This document shows, one piece after another, positions 52,649 through 61,000 of a stretch of DNA of 64,000 nucleotides (position 1 is its first letter; each line of letters begins with the position of its first letter). This DNA comes from Chryseobacterium vaccae (GTDB lineage: Bacteria > Bacteroidota > Bacteroidia > Flavobacteriales > Weeksellaceae). The stretch lies in the NCBI RefSeq assembly GCF_009602705.1, contig NZ_VSWH01000001.1, positions 186,001 to 250,000 of the forward strand, read 5' to 3'. The notes under the pieces were generated by a model that ran no database searches, was not told the origin of the DNA, and saw only the letters and a program-made list of their open reading frames with translations. The translations under genes and the position numbers were made by a program.

Positions 52649-53149
52649 TTAATTTTTAAAAATGACTTTAGGCATACCTATTTCTCCGTACATGAGGCTT
52701 TTAACCATGGGTTTCAGAAGCCCGGCTGCCAGTAAATAAAGGGCTGGGTCATGATCTGCTCTTGCTCTCACCACAACTTTCTGATTTTTATAATGTTTCA
52801 GATCTGCATACGTCAGACGGCGTTTCCAGAGATCCAGCAAAATCGTCTCAGCATTATTCAGATCTACATAAATAGCATAAGGAGATAATTTTTCCATCAG
52901 CAGCATATAAACCCAGGGTGGAATGATGGCATCCGTAGAACAGATGATTCCCACGGCTTTTTCGTTGTATACAGAAAAATCCACGGCAGCAATAGATTCC
53001 TTAAACTCTTTCTCCTTTACAATCATTCCCATAAAAAGATGATCTTTGATATCCAGTTCTACAATCTCTGTGGAAGGTTTATAATCCAAAAGATCAAGGG
53101 CTATAATACCTGAGGTTTCTGCTTTATTGATGAATATTTTCTGATTCAT
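52649..53149 (-). CDS. DUF2480 family protein
   Basis: The 166-residue protein matches the Bacteroidota family DUF2480: FINKAETSGIIALDLLDYKP, ELDIKDHLFMGMIVKEKEFK and IICSTDAIIPPWVYMLLMEK. The biochemical role is unknown. I chose ATG 53149 (MNQKIF), since the longer frame overlaps the SOD gene. Its place in an operon with SOD, a flavin reductase and a ferredoxin suggests a role in redox or metal homeostasis. Confidence 0.88.
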   Translation of the reverse strand: MNQKIFINKAETSGIIALDLLDYKPSTEIVELDIKDHLFMGMIVKEKEFKESIAAVDFSVYNEKAVGIICSTDAIIPPWVYMLLMEKLSPYAIYVDLNNAETILLDLWKRRLTYADLKHYKNQKVVVRARADHDPALYLLAAGLLKPMVKSLMYGEIGMPKVIFKN

Positions 53150-53174
53150 AACTCTCTTCTTAATCTGAAACAAT

Positions 53175-53801
53175 TTATCTGATTTTGGTGAGTGCTTCTT
53201 CGTACTTTCTTTCAACAGCGGCCCAATCCAATACAGCCCAGAAAGAATCAAGATAATCAGCTCTTTTATTCTGATATGCCAGATAATAGGCGTGTTCCCA
53301 GACATCAATTCCCAGAATAGGAAAACCTCTGTTTACCAATTGTACATCCATCATTGGGTTATCCTGGTTAGGTGTGGAAGTTACAGCCAGCGAACCGTTG
53401 AACTTTACAAACAGCCAAACCCATCCCGATCCGAACTGTCCAAGTCCTGATTTCTTCATTTCCGCTTTTAAATCTTCAAGGCTTCCAAAAGTTGAGTGGA
53501 TGGCTTCAGCAAGTTTTCCTTCAGGATTTAATTGGGGTTTAGGAGAAAGAATTTCCCAGAATAACGAGTGGTTGTAGTGTCCGCCGCCGTTATTTCTCAC
53601 CGCCGGACCGTATTCACTTACTCTTTGTAAAATAGAATCAAGATCTGTAGATGTTTCATTTGCTTTTTCTAAAGCAGTATTCAGATTGTCCACATAAGCT
53701 TGATGATGACGCTGATGGTGAATAGTCATCGTTTCTTTATCTATAAAAGGTTCCAGGTCATCATAAGAATAAGTCAGCTGGGGTAGTGTAAATGAGTTCA
53801 T
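53175..53801 (-). CDS. Fe/Mn superoxide dismutase
   Basis: The 208-residue enzyme converts superoxide to hydrogen peroxide and oxygen. It carries the metal-ligand patterns: the first His in TIHHQRHHQAYVDNL, the second in HYNHSLFWEIL, and Asp and His in DVWEHAYYLAYQN. GLGQFGSGWVWL is the usual active-site Gln segment. The start at 53801 (MNSFTLPQLTYSYDDLEPFI) is the family start. No signal peptide is present, so the enzyme is cytoplasmic. It heads a four-gene operon with a consensus promoter and a palindrome over the -33 site. Confidence 0.95.
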   Translation of the reverse strand: MNSFTLPQLTYSYDDLEPFIDKETMTIHHQRHHQAYVDNLNTALEKANETSTDLDSILQRVSEYGPAVRNNGGGHYNHSLFWEILSPKPQLNPEGKLAEAIHSTFGSLEDLKAEMKKSGLGQFGSGWVWLFVKFNGSLAVTSTPNQDNPMMDVQLVNRGFPILGIDVWEHAYYLAYQNKRADYLDSFWAVLDWAAVERKYEEALTKIR

Positions 53802-53828
53802 AATAGTATTGTTTTGATTATTACAGGT

Positions 53829-53858
53829 CAAAGGTAATATTATATTTCAATAAAACAA
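53829..53858 (-). promoter_or_regulatory. Promoter of the SOD operon
   Basis: On the minus strand, TTG (complement of 53856-53858), exactly 19 nt, then TACCTTTG (complement of 53829-53836): a full Bacteroidota consensus, 28 bp before the ATG. Confidence 0.85.
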
Positions 53859-53878
53859 CTATTATGTTGTTTTATTGA
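53847..53878. promoter_or_regulatory. Palindromic operator between SOD operon and regulator gene
   Basis: TCAATAAAACAAC, TATTAT, GTTGTTTTATTGA: perfect 13-bp arms with a 6-bp spacer. The left arm covers the -33 TTG of the SOD promoter. A matching half-site AATAAAACAAC lies at 53970-53980. Confidence 0.8.
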
Positions 53879-53952
53879 GTTTGTTCTTTAAATATATAAT
53901 GTGTTGATAATTACTAATTTGTATTATAGAATTAAAGGTTATAGAAAATGAC

Positions 53953-53980
53953 TATATTTGTTGTTGAAAAATAAAACAAC
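53953..53980 (+). promoter_or_regulatory. Regulator promoter with operator half-site
   Basis: A TATATTTG -7 element (53953-53960) is followed by GTTGTT (about 53960) and AATAAAACAAC (53970-53980), the latter identical to a half-site of the large palindrome. It covers the expected transcription start of the regulator gene, as expected for autorepression. Confidence 0.6.
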
Positions 53981-53994
53981 TAAAATATTGTCAA

Positions 53995-54612
53995 ATGAAG
54001 AAGCCGGCTGCCGACCGCATTCTGATGTTTTTAAAAATGAGAGGAGAAGCTACAGCTTTGCTGATCTCAGAAGAGCTGTCCATCACTAAAGAAGGAGCAA
54101 GGAAACATTTGCTAAATCTGGCTCAGGACGGTCTCATTATACCTTTTGCAAAAAGTGAAGGAGTAGGGCGTCCGTCTACCTATTATCAGCTGACAGAAAA
54201 AGGGATTTCCCAGTTTCCTGATACCCATGCTGATGTTACGGTTCAGATTCTTCGGTCAGTTAAAAATCTTTTAGGCGAAAATGCATTAGAGCTGTTAATT
54301 AATGACAGAGAAAAAAATACCTATCAACGGTATGAAAAATCACTGGAAGATGCCGGATCATTGGAACAGCGTCTGGATATTCTTGTCAGAATCCGCAGTG
54401 AAGAAGGGTATATGGCAGAGTGGAAAAAAGAGGACGGAGAATATTTTCTGATTGAGAATCATTGTCCGATCTGTGCCGCCGCAGCTGAGTGCCAGGGATT
54501 TTGTCGTGCCGAATTGTCTAATTTCCGTAACCTGATCGGTAAAGATTTTCAGGTAGAAAGGGTAAGTCATATCCTTTCAGGCGGACAGCGATGTGTATAT
54601 AAGATCTCTTGA
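53995..54612 (+). CDS. SufR-like HTH regulator with C-terminal cysteine cluster
   Basis: The 205-residue protein has a winged HTH at residues 5-75 (ADRILMFLKMRGEATALLIS, SITKEGARKHLLNLAQDGLI, GVGRPSTYYQLTEKG). Its C-terminus carries Cys157, Cys160, Cys166, Cys170 and Cys200 (CPICAAAAECQGFC ... RC), a likely iron-sulphur or metal site as in SufR-type (COG2345) regulators. It is divergent from the SOD operon, with a palindrome between, so it most likely controls that operon and itself in response to redox or iron-sulphur status. The ligand is inferred, not shown. Confidence 0.88.
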   Translation: MKKPAADRILMFLKMRGEATALLISEELSITKEGARKHLLNLAQDGLIIPFAKSEGVGRPSTYYQLTEKGISQFPDTHADVTVQILRSVKNLLGENALELLINDREKNTYQRYEKSLEDAGSLEQRLDILVRIRSEEGYMAEWKKEDGEYFLIENHCPICAAAAECQGFCRAELSNFRNLIGKDFQVERVSHILSGGQRCVYKIS

Positions 54613-54699
54613 TTAATATCCGTCTACATTGAAATAATCTCGTTTTTTAATCACTAAATTATAGCTCAAGGAAGTAGGTCAGGGAAAAAAAATAAAATA

Positions 54700-54742
54700 T
54701 ATATAGTTAACTATATAGTTGACTGTATTTTTTATATATTTG
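54700..54742 (+). promoter_or_regulatory. Overlapping palindromes and -7 element before the MarR gene
   Basis: TATATAGTTAACTATATA (54700-54717) is a perfect 18-bp palindrome. AACTATATAGTT (54709-54720) is a second one sharing half of it, and GTTGAC follows. A TATATTTG -7 element lies at 54735-54742. The sites sit where a MarR repressor would block its own promoter. Confidence 0.7.
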
Positions 54743-54762
54743 TTTATCAATTTATTACTAAA

Positions 54763-55257
54763 ATGGATTTTGATTTCATTAAAGAACTTGGCTACAAAGC
54801 TTTAGACAGCAGATTAAAAAGAATCAGTGACCGGATGGCTCATGATGTAAGACGGTTTTATAAAGAACTGGACATAGACGTGGAACCTAATTGGTACCTT
54901 GTTTTTATGCTGCTGCAAAAGAATGGGGAAATGGCCATTGTAGATATTGCAGAGCCTCTGGGATATGCTCATCCCACAGTAGTTGTCATGGTAAAAAAGA
55001 TGGCAGATAACGGATACCTCAATATTAAAAAGGATAAGGTTGATAAACGGAAGCAGATCATTTCGTTGACAGAAAAAGCAGTAAAAATGCTGCCGAAGCT
55101 GGAGCATATCTGGGACAGTTGTGAAAAAGCAATTCTTGAAATACTTTCTGATGATCTGGGAATTCTGGCCTATCTGGATGGGATAGATGATGAACTGAAA
55201 AGCAAATCCTTTCATAACCGCTTTAAAGAACACTATTTAAAATCACATACTTTATGA
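54763..55257 (+). CDS. MarR-family transcriptional regulator
   Basis: The 164-residue protein has the MarR winged helix: WYLVFMLLQKNGEMAIVDIA, PLGYAHPTVVVMVKKMADNG and the wing KDKVDKRKQIISLTEKA. It probably acts as a dimeric repressor bound to the palindromes at 54700-54720 upstream of its own gene. It overlaps the next gene by 4 bp, so it is translationally coupled to the secreted protein. Confidence 0.9.
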   Translation: MDFDFIKELGYKALDSRLKRISDRMAHDVRRFYKELDIDVEPNWYLVFMLLQKNGEMAIVDIAEPLGYAHPTVVVMVKKMADNGYLNIKKDKVDKRKQIISLTEKAVKMLPKLEHIWDSCEKAILEILSDDLGILAYLDGIDDELKSKSFHNRFKEHYLKSHTL

Positions 55258-56018
55258 AAACATTAATTTTTCTCACTGCATTTCTTTTTTCCGGGCTGAT
55301 GCTTCACGCCGAAGAAACCAAGGTCATGATTCGGGTAAAAGCCAGAGATGCTAAATTTATCGGCAGCTCATTAGGAGGCGCGCACATTATTGTCCGGAAT
55401 AAACTGAACAGGGAAATCATGGCAGAAGGAAATACCTCCGGAAGCACAGGAAATACAGACCTGATCATGAAAACTCCCAAAACAAGGGGAAGTTTAATTA
55501 CAGACAGCCAGACAGCCGGATTTCTTGCAAAAATGAATATTGAAGAACCTGTATTGGTCACCATTGAAGTCATTTCACCATTGAACCAAAGACAGGCACA
55601 GGCTGCGGTAAGTACGGAATTATGGCTGATTCCCGGGAAGCATATTTTAGGGGACGGGATTATTTTAGAAATTCCGGGCTTTATTATTGACATATTGAAA
55701 CCCAGAACTCACCAGTACATCGCTCTGAATAGCATTAAGGACAAACCTTTCCAGTTTCAGGCAAATATTGTAATGATGTGCGGCTGCGTAATAGAAAAAA
55801 ATGGAGTATGGAACTCTGATGAGATGGAAATAAAAGGTATCCTTAAAAAAGATGGAAAATTGGTTAAAGAGGTCAAATTTTCATTGGTGAACACCAACCT
55901 GTTTGAGGGAGATACAATGATCACCACGGCTGGAAATTACGAACTTGTTTTATACGCCTATCATGAAAAATCAGGAAATACAGGAGTTGATAAAATGAAT
56001 TATGTAATTTATGAATAG
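55254..56018 (+). CDS. Secreted protein coupled to the MarR regulator
   Basis: The signal peptide (MKTLIFLTAFLFSGLMLHAE) precedes a 235-residue mature part with beta-type patterns. The first half contains VMIRVKARDAKFIGSSLGGA and VLVTIEVISPLNQRQAQAAV; the second half resembles an immunoglobulin-like strand order (GDTMITTAGNYELVLYAYHE). I do not recognise a named family. The 4-bp overlap with the MarR gene suggests it is the regulated cargo of that operon. Confidence 0.78.
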   Translation: MKTLIFLTAFLFSGLMLHAEETKVMIRVKARDAKFIGSSLGGAHIIVRNKLNREIMAEGNTSGSTGNTDLIMKTPKTRGSLITDSQTAGFLAKMNIEEPVLVTIEVISPLNQRQAQAAVSTELWLIPGKHILGDGIILEIPGFIIDILKPRTHQYIALNSIKDKPFQFQANIVMMCGCVIEKNGVWNSDEMEIKGILKKDGKLVKEVKFSLVNTNLFEGDTMITTAGNYELVLYAYHEKSGNTGVDKMNYVIYE

Positions 56019-56110
56019 TGGGGCAGTACTGTCAAAAATCAATCCATGCGTTGTATTTTGGTTGATGATGAAAATTCATACATTTACATAAAATTGACAG
56101 TTGATATAGT

Positions 56111-56836
56111 ATGGAGATGAGCGGATTTGAACTTTCTGAGACGTTAAAAATATTCTGGCAGTTTTCGTGGCTGCAATGGATTCTGTTTAGTTTAACAGTC
56201 AATATTTTTCTGTATTTATTTTCTATAGGATTGTATTGGTTTATTGATAAAACCTGCCGTAAAGAGAAATTACAGCCGCAGGATCATCCGGTGAGCAGAT
56301 CAGATGTTTATCTCAGCTTTCTTACGATTGGCTGTAACAGCTTTGTGATGATATTGGGCGTTTTTTTATGGAAACACGGATGGATCATTCTGAGCCAGAA
56401 TCAATCCGCAATTGTTGTCATTGCGGAAGTTATTGCTTTATTGCTTCTGATGGATTTTATGATGTACATCTTTCACTATGCAGCTCACAGTCCTTTTGTA
56501 TACAGTCTTTTGCATAGAAAACACCATGAGCATACAAGTACCAATTTTCTAAGCCTCTTTGTATTGCATCCTTTGGAAACTATCGGATTTGGAATAATGA
56601 TGCTGATTTTGCTAATGATGTACAATTTTTCGGTTACGGCAGTAGCAGTTTATCTTATGATTAATCTTATCTGGGGAACGATCGGGCATCTGAACAGGGA
56701 ATTTTTTCCGCCGAAACTGGACCGTTTTTTTATCGGAACAACAAGATTTCACCATCAACACCACACAGACGAAAGTAAGAACTTCGGGTTTTATACCTCT
56801 GTCTGGGACAGAATATTCGGAACCTATAAGCCCTGA
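56111..56836 (+). CDS. Sterol desaturase / fatty acid hydroxylase family protein
   Basis: The 241-residue membrane protein has four hydrophobic segments and the three histidine clusters of the family: HYAAHS, HRKHHEHT and HHQHHTDE, which bind a di-iron centre. It would hydroxylate or desaturate a lipid using oxygen. The substrate in a sterol-free bacterium is probably a fatty acid, carotenoid or hopanoid-like lipid. Single gene, 92 bp after the MarR operon. Confidence 0.9.
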   Translation: MEMSGFELSETLKIFWQFSWLQWILFSLTVNIFLYLFSIGLYWFIDKTCRKEKLQPQDHPVSRSDVYLSFLTIGCNSFVMILGVFLWKHGWIILSQNQSAIVVIAEVIALLLLMDFMMYIFHYAAHSPFVYSLLHRKHHEHTSTNFLSLFVLHPLETIGFGIMMLILLMMYNFSVTAVAVYLMINLIWGTIGHLNREFFPPKLDRFFIGTTRFHHQHHTDESKNFGFYTSVWDRIFGTYKP

Positions 56837-56848
56837 TTAATTGAAGGT

Positions 56849-57136
56849 TTACAATCCCGTTCCTGCATTGAATGCTTTCGCTTCATCCCAGCAGGAAACA
56901 CAGACAATTTTAAAATCGCATCCGGTGAACCAGTTTTCGCGATCTTCTTCTGTTTCAGTAAGATCCCAGGCATCTTCACACTGATTGCACCACGCATCAG
57001 GGCGTCCCATATCTCCTTCATCATGCTCATGAAACCCTGAAGGTACTTTATGCAACAGACTATGTGCCAGGTGCGTACATAGCAAACCCATTTCCTGTTT
57101 TCCATGCGTTGAACAGTCTACATATTTTTGTTCCAT
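56849..57136 (-). CDS. Small cysteine/histidine-rich protein, probable zinc binding
   Basis: The 95-residue protein carries DCSTHGKQEMGLLCTHLAHS, WCNQCEDAW and CVSCWDEAK, i.e. several Cys/His pairs that could bind zinc. No family name is known to me. It converges with the sterol desaturase gene with a gap of 12 bp. The alternative overlapping minus-strand frame at 56824-57105 lacks any pattern and is rejected. Confidence 0.72.
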   Translation of the reverse strand: MEQKYVDCSTHGKQEMGLLCTHLAHSLLHKVPSGFHEHDEGDMGRPDAWCNQCEDAWDLTETEEDRENWFTGCDFKIVCVSCWDEAKAFNAGTGL

Positions 57137-57181
57137 CTTTTTTAATTTAAAATTGAAGTATTGTTATTCGTGTACAATCAT

Positions 57182-57943
57182 TTAGGTATATTCAAAACAG
57201 ATTACAGCTTTCCGGAGATCCCGGTCATAGAAAAGATAGATATGATCTGCCGAGCTCTGCTGGAAATCATAACCTTCAATGCAACAGATATAGTCTAATG
57301 GCTTTCCGTTGTGGGCCGGTTTGCTTATCAGGTTACAGCCATCAAAATTGCAGTCTTCAAGAATCTTTTTTTCCGAATTCAGTTCATCAAAAATGCCATG
57401 TATTTTAGCAGCATTTCTTTCTTCCATATACTCAGAATTTTCATCCTTTTCAAGATCTTCCGGTGTAAGCTGGCGAAGCCTATCAAGTCTCCTGATATCG
57501 TCTACAGTAAGTCCTGATCTATAAGCATATTTATCATAGAGCTGGCGATGTTTATTGAAATAAGCTTTTTTCAGCTGATACATCGCATCATTCATATTGT
57601 ATTCAATCTCAACATCAGAAAACTCCTCGTCATACTGGTCCGGAGCAATTTCTGTGGACACTTTGAAATAGTTCCAATCTGCATCAAATCTGTATTTCCC
57701 CCCAATAACATCAAAACCAAGCATATCAGCCTGAGTAAACGGAGTATAGAATGCGGTACTGTCTTCTCCAACACAGCCGTCATAGATTTCTTTCACAGAA
57801 ACCACGTGGAGCCATTCATCCTGAGAAGGATCAATCAGTTTAAGATTAAAAGAACAGATGGGCAGAAAGTACTTTTTGTGATTTTCTATATCATCATGAA
57901 ATACATCTTCATAGGCCGGAAAGATTTTCACAAGTTCATTCAT
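57182..57943 (-). CDS. Hypothetical protein
   Basis: The 253-residue acidic cytoplasmic protein has no recognised domain. Visible stretches are FFLP-like KKYFLPICSFNLKLIDPSQD, YTPFTQADMLGFDVIGGKYR and a late LDYICCIEGYDFQQSSADHI. It resembles proteins of the type called DUF1963-like or suppressor-of-fused-like only weakly, so no function is offered. It lies 45 bp upstream of the Cys/His-rich gene in the same direction. Confidence 0.7.
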   Translation of the reverse strand: MNELVKIFPAYEDVFHDDIENHKKYFLPICSFNLKLIDPSQDEWLHVVSVKEIYDGCVGEDSTAFYTPFTQADMLGFDVIGGKYRFDADWNYFKVSTEIAPDQYDEEFSDVEIEYNMNDAMYQLKKAYFNKHRQLYDKYAYRSGLTVDDIRRLDRLRQLTPEDLEKDENSEYMEERNAAKIHGIFDELNSEKKILEDCNFDGCNLISKPAHNGKPLDYICCIEGYDFQQSSADHIYLFYDRDLRKAVICFEYT

Positions 57944-58055
57944 AGAAATAAGATAATGGTGTTTTTTTAAGCTCCCGAAAATACGAATAAATCTTAGTAT
58001 TTAAAACACTTTAGAGAACTTTAAAAGAAATTCAGGTCCGGAGAACTCAACGAAA

Positions 58056-58077
58056 AAGACTGTCCGGAGACAGCCTT
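58056..58077 (-). terminator. Terminator of the giant repeat protein gene
   Basis: AAGACTGTC and GACAGCCTT pair with one wobble over a CGGA loop. On the minus strand TTTTT follows. Confidence 0.8.
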
Positions 58078-58099
58078 TCATGATAAAAAATATTCCTAT

Positions 58100-61000
58100 T
58101 TAATCATTATCAACCCTGATCCATTTTCCATTTTCTACACCTTCGTAAAAATGGTCATTATGATAGATAATTGCTCCCTGAGCATGAGGCTTCTGAGCGG
58201 GAAGCACCAGTGTTTCCGGAAGGGCATCAATGTTTCGGATCATCAATACATCATTTCCTTCCTTCACCGTAATTCCGGTTCCCGGGATGAGCTTTGTCGT
58301 TCCGGCATCAACAGGAGGATTAATTAGTGTTACAGGGTCAATCTCAGATAAACGTCTGGCTCCCATACTGGCAGTACATCCTCTCAGAATACCGTTCATC
58401 AGCATGGTAACCCCAGGAACAGTACATTCAGGATTGATGTTGATAACAATATTTTTATTATTCAACACAAGTGGACATGCTTCCCCGCTTGAAAAACGGA
58501 TGCTTTTCAGACGGTAAACAAATGTCCCGGCCTGGTTTTTCGCATGAAGAACGACTGCTTCACCATTAGCTGCTGAGGTGATATCCTGATCCGGACCATT
58601 ATTTACAGAATAAGTGAAAATATAGGTTTGCGCCAGAGATCCCTTGAATTTCACTTGTACATCACCAGTTGCCTGTTGTACAGCACTTACCGGAGTAATT
58701 ACGGTATTGTCAACCGGCATGGTGACAGAACTGATCGTAAAATTCTCCGTAATATTACATCCGTCCTGAGCATATACTACTTTCACACTATAGTTTCCGG
58801 GTTGAGTGAACGTAACCAATGGGCTGGTACTGATTACTCCGCCGCCCGGTTGATTTATTTTTGTCCATGTATAAGAAGCATTGGCATCCGTTCCGAAGAG
58901 AGTAGCCGCGTCATATGTTTTAGGGAATTCCGAAGCACAAAGAGTCTTATTTCCTCCAAAACCTGCTGCCTGTACATTGGTAGGTACAATCGTAAGATTA
59001 GTGGTGTTTCCAAGATCCTGACTGTTTCCATATGCACTTACTGCACGGGAGAAATTCATGTCCCGGACAGATGCATAGAACATGGTATAAGCAGCCGCAG
59101 GATCCAGTGTAATTAAGCTTTGTCCGGAAGCAGCCGTTCTGCTGATATTAATCCTGTTACACGGTGTACCGGTCATAAACATATTTTCTGTAATAATCTG
59201 TCCCCCTGCAATACTGTAATTTCCGGGATTGAAATACAGGGTTTTGTAGCGTCCGGCAGAAGCCAAAGTACTGGTTCCTGCTCCTCCCAGGAAGGTTACT
59301 TTATTGAAATTATGAACCGTATTTCCTCCGTTGAGTGTTCCGTTTCCGGTGATAATGATCTCATTAAAATCTGAAATAGTTGGAACAGTAACGGCAAAAT
59401 TCTGAGTGGTAATTTTACTTCCTTCCGCCTGAATAGTGACCGGATTTCCTCCTGCGTTTATGGTGAAACTATAGGATCCTGTATTGATAACAGACTGGCG
59501 GAAATCCAGTACTGGATTTACATTTTGATTATAAGTAAAGCTTACGCCGCCCGTCATCGGGAAATTGTTGGATTTAAAACTTTTTACATTTGTTCCTCCG
59601 ATATTTCCTAAATATGGGCTCAATAACTCAAAATCGTCCTTATCAGCAAGTATTGCGATGTTTATGTTCACCCCTTTCGTATCAATATATCTGGTATTTA
59701 CCACTGCCGGGTTTTGAACCATGTTGATGAATGAATTACCCGAAAGAGTGGTCATATCAGGCTGAAGCGTAAGATTTCCATAAATATTCAGATAATAGGA
59801 AGAATTACTGCTATATACGCCCAGATTAGGAGAATTAGGAGCATTATTGAAGGTTACATTATTGGCAGAAGCATTGCTTCCTGTAATCGTAATGGATTTC
59901 TGGGAAGCTGTGAAACCTGAATTCTGATCAAAGAATACATTATCATTGGCTCTCGGAGGATTACAGCCTGTAATAGCTACCCCGCCTGAGGTCAGTGACC
60001 AGTGCAGAGGATCATTCCACTCACCCTGTCCGCCAATCCAGAAAAGATCTCTCGGAGCCGAAGTAAGCGTATCAGAAAAGCTGAAGCCTGTCACACCTCC
60101 CAGATTCTTGCTGCTGGAGGTAATATAGGTCTGCCCTCCGGAAGACGAAACATTTCTCAACTGTACCCTGTCTATCACAAAATCTGTAGGATTGTAATTG
60201 GAAATAACGATCTGTCTTACCGAATTATCACCCGAGAAAATCACCCGCTCATCTTCCAGACAGCCTCCCTGCAAAAGCATTGAGTTATTCACTGTAATAT
60301 TGCTTGCTAAGATGACTGAGTTGGTTTTCTGAATATTGAGGTGATTCACATTCAGACCTGTGATCTGAAGAGCATAAGGCTGGGTGTAAAAAGTTCCCTG
60401 CAGCATATTAAAATGATTAACAATCCCTCCCTGCATCGAAAAATAAGCAGTAGTGTTGAGGTTAATACTCTTGTAATCAATTCGTTCAAAATAATGGGCC
60501 AGGTTATTGGCTGAAAAATTACTTTGTCCTCCCAGTACGGAATTCAGCTTCAGAATACTGTTGTTGGAGATCACAGGCTGTTGTGTATTGGCTGTAAAAG
60601 CTCGTACAGTAATGTCAGAATTGCTTAACAGTACCTCCTTCCCATTGAAGGTAACATTGTTAAGATTAAGTAGGGTTCCTGTAAGATCAAGAGTTCCTGC
60701 TGTATTGTTCTGAATAATATTACCACTGCTCATATCAGTAACACCTGATCCGTGGTACATCTTCCAGTTGGCATTACCCGAAAAAGTGAAGGTGGCATTA
60801 GCCCCGTTGGGATAAATGGCTTTATTGATTCCTGACACTTTTCCAGCTGAGTTTATAAAAATAAATCCACTGAAATATCCTGCATCATAATAACCGGGAT
60901 GAAGGGTAAGATCTCCGTTGATCCCCATCGAATAATAATTATTGCTTCCTGCAAAATGAGACCGGGCTGAAGACGGAAGCCCACTGAATGTAAGGTTGTT

